This document shows positions 25,654-36,372 of a stretch of DNA of 64,000 bases, piece by piece. A program made the translations under genes and the position numbers. The notes below the pieces were generated by a model, which had not been told where the DNA came from, searched no databases, and saw nothing but the letters and a program-made list of their open reading frames with translations. Every line of letters starts with the position of its first letter. The first letter of the stretch is position 1. The stretch is from positions 10,751,213-10,815,212 of the forward strand of contig NC_092574.1 in the NCBI RefSeq assembly GCF_037975245.1. The letters run 5' to 3'. Source of the DNA: Apostichopus japonicus. Lineage: Eukaryota > Echinodermata > Holothuroidea > Aspidochirotida > Stichopodidae.

Positions 25654-26932
25654 GGTCACACTAATTAGCGTCAACAGGCCGATTTCACGACAACTCACGA
25701 CAACTCAAGACAACAAGTTTAAAATACCATCAAATACAATTGATGTTATCAGAGTATATCTGGAAACACGTTTAAAACTGACTGGAACCAGCGTGCATAC
25801 ATATTTTTCACGGGAAAAAATGTTTTTGTCGTAAAAATCGCCAACTTTTTCCTAACGTTGAATTGGACGACGTGATGCTATTGCGCTTGCGCAATGACAT
25901 CGGACCGAACCGTTATAATATGGGTGGGTTTGTGCTAGGTTTGGGAACTGCCTTGTGTACAGTGTCGGTAAGGTGGGTTGACATAGTAATAAAGCACCAA
26001 AGTATGGTGAATGAACTCCAAATCAAATTATTTAATGTTTTAAAAGTAATGAATATTTCTTATTGTTTTTCCATTGTAATTTACATATGTGATTATCAAC
26101 TTTACATATGTGATTATCAACTTTACAGAGTCTTGCTTACTATCATTTTGCCTGGTTTTATTATTCTCTCCGTCAAATCATTGAATGTTTTTAAAATAAT
26201 GAATATTTCTTTTTGTTTTTCTATTGTAATTTACATATGTTATTATTAATTTTACAGTCTTGCTAACTATCATTTTGCCTGGTTTTATTATTCTCTTCGT
26301 CAAATCATTGAATGTTTTTAAAATAATGAATATTTCTTTTTGTTTTTCTATTGTAATTTACATATGTTATTATTAATTTTACAGTCTTGCTAACTATCAT
26401 TTTGCCTGGTTTTATTATTCTCTTCGTCAAATCATTGAATGTTTTTAAAATAATGAATATTTCTTATTGTTTTTCCATTGTAATTTACATATGTTATTAT
26501 CAACTTTACAGAGTCTTGCTAACTATTATTTTGTCTGGTTTTATGATTCTCTCTGTGTATTTTATTCTGTATAAGTGTTTGCTTATTTTACATTTGACGT
26601 CTTGTAAAGACATTGACACGAGTGTTTGAGCACCATTCTCGACTTAACAATTGCGCTTATCTGTAGTGTAATGGTGCGGTCCAATGTCATTGCGCAAGCG
26701 CACTAGCATCACGTCGTCCAATTCAACGTTAGGAAAAAGTTGGTGATTTTTACGACAAAAACATTTTTTTCCCGTGAAAAATATGTATGCACGCTGGTTC
26801 CAGTCAGTTTTAAACGTGTTTCCAGATATACTCTGATAACATCAATTGTATTTGATGGTATTTTTAACTTGTTGTCTTGAGTTGTCGTGAGTTGTCGTGA
26901 AATCGGCCTGTTGACGCTAATTAGTGTGACCC
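25654..26932. mobile_element. Foldback/MULE-like element with 9-bp target duplication
   Basis: Long terminal inverted repeats of about 264 bp (25654-25917 and 26667-26932) are nearly identical. GTATAAGGC flanks both sides exactly (25645-25653 and 26933-26941). The interior is a 127-bp tandem repeat. Long arms, internal tandem repeats and a 9-bp duplication fit foldback or Mutator-like elements. No transposase is encoded, so it must rely on one elsewhere. Confidence 0.93.
26024..26560 (+). repeat. 127-bp tandem repeat inside the foldback element, about 4 copies
   Basis: CAAATCATTGAATGTTTTTA starts at 26174, 26301 and 26428, 127 bp apart. A first copy at 26024 contains an extra ~21-bp duplication (TTACATATGTGATTATCAAC twice). 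Confidence 0.92.
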
Positions 26933-26941
26933 GTATAAGGC

Positions 26942-27775
26942 CCAATTAAACTAGGTCTAAGGAAAACAAAGTAGCCTAGGCCTAAACCAGTTAGGCTAGG
27001 TCTATACTCATTGGCAACTTGTGGGTTGTGTACACATACAGGCCTAATTATATAGACCCTTTTAGTATGCCATAAACAAGTGCCCAAATGTTTAAATGAT
27101 CTTGGTTTGTGTTAATTGTCAGCATTGGCCTAGCCTTTTTAGGCTAACATGAATTCAGCCTAATTTTTTCTTCTTCAAAAGTATAGCCTAGGCCTTGGTT
27201 TAATTTGGATGCAGTCAACTATCATTTATCAAAGTTGCATCAGTACCTCTTTATTCCCTTAATTGACACCCACATTGACGATTGAAGTTAAAAAAAATCT
27301 TTTTAAATTATCTTTAGACATTAAATTTTAACTCCCTGAATTTCAGGACTTTTTTTACAAATCAAAGGTGGCATGTGCTCTGAAGAAAAACTCCTAACAT
27401 AAAAAGCCACAGTTAGCAGACTGTGATAAAGACGAACCTGGTGAGTGACTACTAGACTGAAATCCAGTTCCTGCAACCACAGCAATAAAGTCTTTGTTTT
27501 AATCAATACACTTGTGTGTTTGAAACTTTCAAATGGACACTCAATGGCAGTTGGTTAAGATATAAGGTTTTACCTTCATCATGGAGAGTTGAAGGGAATC
27601 TGCCTCATCATCTGAATAATGGACTCAAGGATAGCAACAAATCATGATTGGATAATGATTTTGAGCAAGTAAATATCTGGCAATTGAAAGTTTGTATTAT
27701 TTTTTTACATATTATTTAAGCTGTTTAGCTCACACACAAGCAAATGATCAAGTGACAACAACCGATGCAGTATAT
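26942..27775. other. No gene recognised
   Basis: Contains many TAGGCCTA/TAGCCTAGG words and AT-rich DNA. A 38-bp minus-strand exon-like segment (27574-27611) was considered too weak. Confidence 0.4.
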
Positions 27776-28139
27776 TTAAAGGTATTGAAGACTTGCCCTA
27801 AACCGCATGCCGCGCTCTGAAAAAGTTTACTTTCCGTTGCTTGCAAGTGGAGTTTTTTTTTGTGTCGCTACAAAATGCAGACAGTAATGAAACCTGATAC
27901 CTTGTTATCTTTTATCTAGACCTGAGATGTCCACGCTGCTATGTGCACTGTGTTGTGGGTATTGACTGTGATGTTTGTATTGACTGTACACTAATGTCTA
28001 TTTACAGATGGTAGCAAGCTGTGTGTGTATTTTCTGGGATCAATGGTGGTGTCTAACACTTCTGTTACACCGCATTCGAAACTAGGTCAGATAACCGGCA
28101 TGAGACGTTTCTTTGTGCGGGAGTCTCCACACCCTTTAA
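27776..28139. mobile_element. MITE-like element flanked by TTAA
   Basis: TTAA at 27776-27779 and 28136-28139 flanks imperfect inverted ends AGGTATTGAAGACT and AGTCTCCACACCCT (10 of 14 pairs). TTAA targets are typical of piggyBac-type elements, but the ends are too degenerate to assign a family. Confidence 0.5.
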
Positions 28140-28469
28140 GGAGAAGTATTTATATCCCATTAATAGAGAAAGAATTATGTTTCAATTGGTAGCATGCAAC
28201 TTAAAATTTTGCAAACATTAGATACAATCAAACAATAACAAGGTTCATTTACAAGGTAATCTACTGCCCTTTATTTCACATTAGTCTGTCACATCAGAAG
28301 GTCACAGCTTTCAATAATTATACAAACAAATTCCCTTGATGGGTGCTTCGTTAGATTCCTGCAATTTTCAAGTTTATCAATGTAATAAGTTCTGAATGTG
28401 GCAATGTGGAGAAGCTTTGGGATAATCTGTGAATAAGACTGCCAGACTATCAACAAGATTCCACATCCA

Positions 28470-28990
28470 TGCAACTCCAACTGCTTCCTTCACCTCCTTG
28501 CAAATGTACCACATGTCCAAAAAAAAGTCAGCATTGGTTAATGTAATTAAAATCTGGCTTCCTCCTGAGCTGGCAAATACACATGAATTGTCAAGTACAG
28601 AGGTCAGTGTGAAACCACTGAAAGATCTTCTCAGCTTTCAAGAAAACAAAGACTTGAAGCCAAATTGACAGAGGCCACACTGATACCATTCCACTCTCAT
28701 AAGATGAAGGTATCACACACACTTCATTTTGCTTCTGCAATGCAGTGCCTGGTAGACTGTGAGGGTCACCCAATGGATGTTTTAACAACTGCCTGGTTTA
28801 TAGAACTCTGCAACAGATAATTCATCCTAATGTCAAGTCGTCATCCTGTCATGGCCTTGAGCAAGTTGAACCCACTTCAACACAAAGCAGCTATTGAATT
28901 CTTGTCTAGGTACTGTCAAATCCACATCACCATCATTGCTGGTTCCAGCTACGGTGACCATGATAAAAGAGTACAATGAGGGTTTTTTAA
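28470..28990 (+). pseudogene. P-element/THAP9-like transposase relic
   Basis: With frame changes the segment reads LLSFQENKDLK, then KLTEATLIPFHSHKMKVSHT, then DVLTTAWFIELCNR, a TAA, and FILMSSRHPVMALSKLNPLQ with KAAIEFLSRY. This order (KLT..H..P....KMKV, then TA.FIE..N..F...NSR) is what I know of P-element/THAP9 transposases between the GTP-binding insertion and the C-terminal half. A one-base shift near 28663 and in-frame stops show it is dead. No terminal repeats were found. Confidence 0.6.
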
Positions 28991-29030
28991 TTCACCCAAC
29001 AGAGCTTGCATTCCAGTACCTTTGGGCAGC

Positions 29031-30445
29031 TGAAAAGATATTCAGAAATTGTTATATATGAGTGTGTTTGTAATGCATGCATATGTGTGATTTTCTTGCT
29101 TTACAGAACAGCTCCATTTTGATAAGCTATGTAACGTGGAAACCTGCCAATCATATGTTTGAAATAGGACAGGCTGAAACGATTCTTAAATGAAAAGCTT
29201 AACGACTTCTTGCATTTTTATACATCACTGTTCAGGTAAGGCCAGTAAGGGCAGTATGAAGAATAAGTAACAATTAATAATTATCATTATGGCCATTTGC
29301 TGTCTGCATAATAACAAACTGAATGATGTCATCAGCCCTGTGCTCAGTTGACAACACTGACAAGTAGGCACACTATGTCAGTGTGATCCATGAAACCTTA
29401 TTAAGGACATGACCATATAGTATATATGGTAATGGAAAATACATAAGCTACAACATGCACCAGTATTCAGTTGTTGCAGGGTTTTTTTTTTCTCGACAGA
29501 CCCATTCAATCTGTTGCAACTACTATAGCCTAGTACTACATTCCTGAGAAATTAACACCACAATATCAGTCTTAGGTTTGTCCACAGACTCCCAACTATT
29601 GCTACACTCAAGTATATAGTTTAGTTTAGTAGAAAAAAAGACCAGGAGAGACATTCAAGTCCCCATTAAGGACCCTAAGGCTATATGAGAGGAATAAAAC
29701 TGAGGACATCAAATGTCATACCCAATTACAATGCTTAATGTACTCATCCAAAGTATTCTTAAACCCATTCACACTACTTGCAATTCAACCTTCTCAGGCA
29801 AACCATTCCATCCATTCACAACCCTTGTATAAGTTGTATTAGACTTTAGAGAAAAAGTTATGCCGAATATTAATCCTACTATGTAACTTCTGGAGTTAAA
29901 TACAATGACCTCTGGTACAACTACTTTTTGGCAAACCTGAAAAGATCAGTGAAGCATAAATTGTCATTTTATGTGTAGGCCTACTTTATTTATGGATCGA
30001 AGGATCTATTAATGTAGGCCTGATGCTATAGTTGTGCGTCTGTAATCTAGCCTAGCCAGGACTGTGATGTGTGCTTTTCGTTTGTATGACTAAAGTAGGA
30101 CTAGTAGTATGAGGCGTAAAATAAAACAAGTGTAATGACAGGTTTTCAGCTAGTTTTCTGTGCATTTCAGGTGTGAAGATAAACGTAAATGTCATTAACT
30201 AACGCATACTCTAATTCATTACCTGATATCCATTTTGTTCCTCGTATACCTGTCAAAATCTGACATTCTGAGTCGCTTCGTTTGTTCGCAACGAGCACAG
30301 TGTGCAAAGCTGCTATATATTGTGTGTGGTGTTTTTCGTGTTTCGCGCAACTGGTAACGACAACTGGACCTATTTTGATGCCCATGGTTTGCGTGTGACG
30401 TCACAAATCGCCAGTTGGCCAAACTCTCTCTATATACGGCTCTGC
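29031..30445. other. No gene recognised
   Basis: AT-rich, with short frames only. Confidence 0.4.
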
Positions 30446-30735
30446 TATTTACCACTTTTTACTTCTTCGCGATTATTGACTTTTTTATTGCGCTCTCATC
30501 TACATATTGACATTTGTCACATTTTGTTGGCGATGACACCTATTTATTGTTCGTTTATCTGCAAATTAGCAAGGCCCGGAAAGGTTCATTTCCGGCGATC
30601 TAGGGAGTATCTTTACTCAAAAACATTCTGTACGCTACGCACCAACCTGTGGTGGCACTCCGCTTAGATAATATCGAAAGCGCCCATACAGACCAATCTC
30701 GCCCCCTCTGACCAATACCCCTAGCTCCGCCACTG
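30446..30735 (-). mobile_element. hAT-like MITE, one end missing
   Basis: Reverse-orientation relative of the elements at 41017-41423 and 63086-63444. It ends CTAGCTCCGCCACTG at 30735 and contains the hairpin core and ATCGCGAAGAAG-type segment (reversed). Similarity stops near 30446, so the other terminal repeat is lost. The long frame at 30302-30667 is antisense to it and not a gene. Confidence 0.85.
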
Positions 30736-31003
30736 CAAGAATAGGGTTCGTTAACACAACAACGTGAAGAATACCAGTCAGATATCATCACTGTCACAGT
30801 ATACACCTCGTCTAAGGTTCAAACCCTAGAAGGTGAAATCTTAATATTCTGCCTTTCCTCCTTCCAATCTCCACCAGAGATATCATTTTGATTTTCTGCT
30901 CTTTTCCTTCCACTCCTTGAACAACACCCTGCGTTCCATTTTTGAAGAAAAACTTACCATTAAGACATTGAACACTACTATCGCTTAGCATGCAACTTCC
31001 GAG

Positions 31004-32910
31004 CAGTGGCGGAGATTTCTTGTCAGAAGTGGGGGGGTTGCAGGCCATTGATGAAATAAAAAGTCATAACTACTGGCTCACTATCTAAGTGGAGCGCCAC
31101 CATAAGTTGGCGCAAAGTGCACAAGAATTTTTTGGCAAATATTGCCTCCCAGATTGCAGTAAATGGCACTGCCCAGGCCTTGAAAAGCTGCATTTAACCA
31201 GGGGCGTATGCAGGATTTTCTAACCCGGGGGCGCGTATTACTATCTAAGCGGAGCGCCACCATTGGTTGCAGCGCAGCGTACAAGCAAATTTCTGGTTTT
31301 GGTACCCCCAGATCACCGGAAATGGCACTTCTCGGGCTTGAAACTGACCAACCATATGTACACTTTTGCCTGAGAACCAAGTTTTTTCCAAAAACTTTTT
31401 TTTCTCATCTATAACCTTTTTGAAGATTGTCACCAGTCACACATCATGTTCGACTTCATCACATATCCTGTGGATCATTGCTTTTGTAGGTGATTCTTCA
31501 TCGCGGCCCACAATATCCGTCAGCCCCACTGTTCAGAATTTGAAAATTCACAATTCTCGTGAATAAAATCACTTCAAAACATACCCATAATGTTGCACAA
31601 AATATCATCTATGGACAACCGATATAGATAAACCTCCTTCAAACCCTAACAGACGGGTCAAAATTGCACGAATATGAAGAAGTATGATGAAGAATGTTGG
31701 TTAGGGAATTTTCGAAAATTCAGACGGCTACTAAAAAAATTCGTTGAAGGAAATAAAAATATACCAGATATTTCCGAAACCGAACACTTCACACATGGAC
31801 AGTTTTGAGCATGGGCGCAGATCAGTCTTGGATAATGGTGGGGACGTGTGTCTGTTCTATGACACTATCTAAGCGGAGCGCGACCATGGGTTCGCGAGTA
31901 GCGTACGATTTTTTGGGCAAATATACCTCCCAGATCGCCGGAAATAACACTTCCCAGACCTAATGATGCTCCTAAACCTCCTTAAGTTTTAGATCTCATG
32001 GCTTAGAAATTTAGTTTGGAGAAATTTATGGGCGTCTGCAGAAAGAAAATCAGGGGACAAATAATCCAAGTAGACTTTTGTATATACGATGGGTCTGGGG
32101 TCCTCTCCCAGAAAACAAATATAGACTGCACAAATGCGATTTCCGTCCTATATTTAACAACTGTGGATAAAATACAATAAAATGAGAACTGCTGCATGTC
32201 ATTTGCACAATGCTGGATCAAACTGCGCCAAAGTTCAATACAGGGGAACTTGAAATGCGGCTATTGGTCAAGACAAATTGGTGGGGACACGGTATATCAT
32301 GTCCCCACTACTGAAAAGGTTGGCGGGGACGCGTCCCGCTGTCCTCACCAGGATCTGCGCCCATGGTTTGGAGGCTGTTTATCGTGGAACGCCATTTTCA
32401 TGCTCACTGATATGATGTGATATCTGCTGTATGCTTTACAAATTCGAATAATTTTGTCACTGTTCCTCTTTCTCTTCCTGTTTTCTTGCCGTATTTTCTA
32501 CTCCATCCTTTTCTCTCTTTCTTCTTTTTCTTTTCCTTCCTTCAGCTCGTTGAAGTTGGCAAGTGTATACAGTTCCAAAGCTATTGTGGGGTGAAGTTAG
32601 CGCTATGAGCTACAAGTTCCAATGTGCAAGGTGGGAGAAAGGGGCTAGAAATAATGTGTGGGTCAATTCTAACTCGGTTTTCGGTCGTTAATTGTTGATG
32701 TAGCCTACCAGGTAAAAGGTTGAAATGACTTTAACAATTTCAAATTTAATAATTTGATTTATTATGCCATTTGGAGCACATAACATAGGCTATAACAGAA
32801 CATTACTGGCAAAAACTAGGGGGGGTTGATTGTGTGGGCCAACCCCCCTCTTCAAAAAGTGGGGGGTTAAACCCCCCCCCCCAACCCCCCCCCCTGTTTC
32901 TCCGCCACTG
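31004..32910 (+). mobile_element. hAT-like element, 1.9 kb, perfect 8-bp target duplication, with nested insert
   Basis: Begins CAGTGGCGGAGA, ends TCTCCGCCACTG, and CTTCCGAG flanks both sides (30996-31003, 32911-32918). It contains two hairpin cores (about 31082-31200 and 31237-31350) and another MITE at 31810-32365. No transposase frame. A similar unoccupied sequence (ACAACTTCCGAGGAACAA) lies at 33038-33055. Confidence 0.9.
31810..32365 (+). mobile_element. Nested hAT-like MITE, 556 bp
   Basis: Perfect 14-bp terminal inverted repeats CATGGGCGCAGATC / GATCTGCGCCCATG. Flanks GTTTTGAG and GTTTGGAG match at 7 of 8 bases, as expected for a slightly aged 8-bp duplication. A hairpin core lies at 31865-31965. 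Confidence 0.85.
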
Positions 32911-32955
32911 CTTCCGAGGAACAACACAAAACCGGAAAACATGAATAACAAAGGT

Positions 32956-33150
32956 TTCATTTGACTGCTTTGAAATCACGTATCACTGGCAACATGCGTC
33001 GAGCGCCCTCTTTAATCGCTGCTATTGCTTGAAATACAACTTCCGAGGAACAATAGAGAGCGAAAAACTTTTTGGAAGATCAAAAGTTTGAGACTGCTTT
33101 GTTCTTCCAAAAAGTTTGCCAGTGATACGTGATTTCAAAACAGTCAAATC
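32956..33150. repeat. Inverted repeat with nested hairpin
   Basis: ATTTGACTGCTTTGAAATCA and the following CGTATCACTGGCAA reappear inverted at about 33113-33147 with one mismatch in 34. Inside, AAACTTTTTGGAAGA (about 33065) pairs with TCTTCCAAAAAGTTT (about 33102-33116). It could be a tiny palindromic element. Confidence 0.75.
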
Positions 33151-33690
33151 CGTAGCAATTACGTAGCACAGATTGTATCTTTCTTCACAGAAAGTATTGA
33201 TGTTGTAGATCTGTACTATGGAGACTTCGACAGCAATCATAGTTCTAGTGGCGAGTGAAATTTGACTAGTAGATTTTTAGTCACGGTCGCCAAATAGCGA
33301 GTACTTTAATAAAATATTTGTAGCGGCATGAAAACCGCTAAGACATCATTTCTCATGGTAGAAAGCATGGATACTTTTTTTACATGGTATATGGAGTTGT
33401 CATATTGAGTACAAGAATCTGTTGCTTGTGAGGTCAAATCTCATTTGAGGTCACCAGAGGTCAAACTCTAAAACCCTTTACGCTTGGAATCGTGGATACT
33501 TCTCGTACTTGCTTTTGGTGGAGATGTGTATTGCCACGTACAGTATACTGACCTGTGTTTATCATGCCATTGTGTAATTGTACATCCAAATAGTGGTTCG
33601 GGCAATTTATATTGTAACAGCTACTTCTGGTTAACAAGCAGAAGTGTATTGCATTGAAGTCATCGAAACCTCAATACATTTTGCATTCTG
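33151..33690. other. No gene recognised
   Basis: Contains a fragment of the 190-bp repeat family (about 33360-33480, with GAGGTCAAATCTCATTTGAG and CCAGAGGTCAAACTC). Confidence 0.4.
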
Positions 33691-34480
33691 TTTACTAGTA
33701 ATTTCCATTCTTTATTTCACTATATTTTATGCATCAAATGGAGCTTAAAATTACAAAGAATTCCACTCTAAACTTGAGGAAGTCCACCATTGAGCCTTAG
33801 GAATCCTTATAAAGGGAGTTTCCCAAAATTTTATTTTCAGTCAAAATTCTACAATTTTGTCGGGGTATAGCCTGATGATTTTTCAAATTTTGGCCAAAAA
33901 TCGTGACTTTTTTAGTTATCCTAAAAATGATGTAAATGGGGCAGACAGCTCTACCTTGTTTATATCAGACAAAATTATGTGCCAATTCACTCACATTTGA
34001 AAGAAAAGGCCATGTTTACTATTAATTTCTATTCTTTATTTTGACTATATTAATGCAGAAATATAACTTAAAATTACAAAGAATTCCACTCTAAACTTGA
34101 GGAAATCCACCATTGAGCCCTAGGAATTATTATTAAGTATCCTTAAAGAGTTACCGGAAATTTCATTTTCAGTCAAAATTTTACAATTTTGTAAGAGTAT
34201 AGCCTTATGATTTTTCATATTCTGGCCAAAAATCGTGACTTTTTCAGTCATTCAATAAATGATGTAAATGGGGCAGACAGCTCTACCTTGTATATATCAG
34301 ACAAAATTATGTGCTAATTAATTCACATTTGAAGGAAAAGGCCATGTTTACTATTAATTTCCATTCTTTATTTCACAAAATTTATGCATGAAATGGAGCT
34401 TAAAATTACAAGGAATCCACTTTAAGAAAATCCATTCTTGAGCTTCAGAAATCCATAACCAGCATCCTTACAGAGATCAA
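33691..34480 (+). repeat. ~325-bp tandem repeat, 2.4 copies
   Basis: TTTACTA.TAATTTC.ATTCTT starts at 33691, 34015 and 34347. GGGGCAGACAGCTCTACCTT is conserved in the first two copies. Confidence 0.9.
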
Positions 34481-34599
34481 AAGAGATTTAAAAAAAAATG
34501 ACAATATTGGTAAGCTAAGTATGAATCTTTGTATTACAGCTTCTGCTACACACAAGCATAAGTAGTTTTACTATTAGTTGGGACAATTTTCTAAACTGT

Positions 34600-34745
34600 C
34601 CTCCCATGTCATGCTTCAAAGCACTCGTACTGGCAGTATTCGACAGTTCCTAACCTTTATCTGAGTCTAATGCTACTACCTCTCTAAACTGTCCTCCCAT
34701 ATCATGCTTCAAAGCACTCGTGATAACAGTGTAAACAGTTTCTCA
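34600..34745 (+). repeat. ~93-bp tandem duplication
   Basis: TCTAAACTGTCCTCCCAT and ATCATGCTTCAAAGCACTCG occur twice in succession. Confidence 0.85.
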
Positions 34746-35554
34746 CCTTAACTTGGTAGAAACATGATATTCATACTGCTCATACTGACAAATACATGAT
34801 GTGCAAGTTTCCAGCAGGACATGGACAGTACAGAATAGAAATAAATTGTCTCACCTGTTTTAAGCAATTAACTGAATATTCATGACAAGTTAAAGAAACC
34901 TATTATATTGGAGACAGTTTGTCTCGCATGTGATTACAAGTATTAAAGCCACACATTAAAATGACTAGTCTACAATGAAACTTGAGTATGCTTAACCATA
35001 ATTGAACACTAACTCTCTGATTATGCTTGATATGAATATGATAAGATAATATGAATATTCGTTTTGGCTAATGAATATGCAGTTTCCACACCTCATTTTT
35101 ATACATATGACATTTTATACAGCGTAGCTCCTTTTAATTACAACTTATAATCTTACCGAATGTTCTCATATTTGCATATATTTAGCCTAACCTTGCATCT
35201 TCATAAGTGAAATACCAGAAGTGAAAAACAGTATTCACATACATGTTTATGATTCATTGACGTATATTGAATACTGTAATGTAATCCTGACACCTTGAGA
35301 CTTGCCGTTGTCTCAGGGACTAAAGAAAGATCTTGATGGTACAAATGTGTCCCTTTAATACTAAAGTAACAAACAGTATACTTTAATTGTACATAAATTT
35401 CGATTCACGGTCACCGTCACTGCAACATAACCTTAAAATTTAAAAAGGTATTGTAATATATTATTATTCAATTGACATACATTAAGCTATACAGTTTTTG
35501 TCTCCCTCTGTTACAACTATAGTAATTAGTTTCCAAAGACTTGTTTTCTGCTTG
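34746..35554. other. No gene recognised
   Basis: AT-rich sequence leading into the minisatellite. Confidence 0.4.
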
Positions 35555-36372
35555 CACCCACTCTCTACTTGCACCCACTCTCTACTTGCACCCACTCTCT
35601 ACTTTCGCCCACTCTCTACTTTCGCCCACTCTCTACTTTCGCCCACTCTCTACTTTCGCCCACTCTCTACTTTCGCCCACTCTCTACTTTCGCCCACTCT
35701 CTACTTTCGCCCACTCTCTACTTTCGCCCACTCTCTACTTTCGCCCACTCTCTACTTTCGCCCACTCTCTACTTTCGCCCACTCTCTACTTTCGCCCACT
35801 CTCTACTTTCGCCCACTCTCTACTTTCGCCCACTCTCTACTTTCGCCCACTCTCTACTTTCGCCCACTCTCTACTTTCGCCCCCTCTCTACTTTTGCCCA
35901 CTCTCTACTTTTGCCCACTCTCTACTTTCGCCCACTCTACTTTCGCCCACTCTCTACTTTCGCCCACTCTCTACTTTCGCCCACTCTCTACTTTCGCCCA
36001 CTCTCTACTTTCGCCCACTCTCTACTTTTGCCCACTCTCTACTTTTGCCCACTCTCTACTTTCGCCCACTCTCTACTTTTGCCCACTCTCTACTTTCGCC
36101 CCCTCTACTTTCACCCACTCTCTACTTTCACCCACTCTCTACTTTCGCCCCCTCTACTTTCACCCACTCTCTACTTTCACCCACTCTCTACTTTTGCCCA
36201 CTCTCTACTTTTGCCCACTCTCTACTTTTGCCCACTCTCTACTTTTGCCCACTCTCTACTTTCACCCCCTCTACTTTCACCCACTCTCTACTTTCACCCA
36301 CTCTCTACTTTCACCCCCTCTCTACTTGCACACACTCTCTACTTTCACTCACTTTATACTTTCACGCACTCA
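35555..36372 (+). repeat. 17-bp pyrimidine-rich minisatellite, about 48 copies
   Basis: The unit CTTTCGCCCACTCTCTA recurs with period 17. Variants CTTGCACCC at the 5' edge, and CTTTTGCCC, CTTTCACCC and shortened units toward the 3' edge, form blocks. As 17 is not a multiple of 3 and the unit has no stop in any frame, all three forward frames stay open (353, 305 and 284 codons). These are almost certainly not proteins. The strand has very few purines, so the DNA is prone to triplex formation. Confidence 0.97.

Noticed and set aside
27574-27611. Possible 38-bp minus-strand exon reading DDEADSLQLSMMK
   Set aside because: Splice signals are present but it is too short, isolated and without homology.
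30302-30667. 121-codon forward frame, with similar minus frames at 41185-41466 and 63103-63465
   Set aside because: The three frames are homologous because they lie in copies of the same hAT-like MITE. They have different ends and no conserved start or domain.
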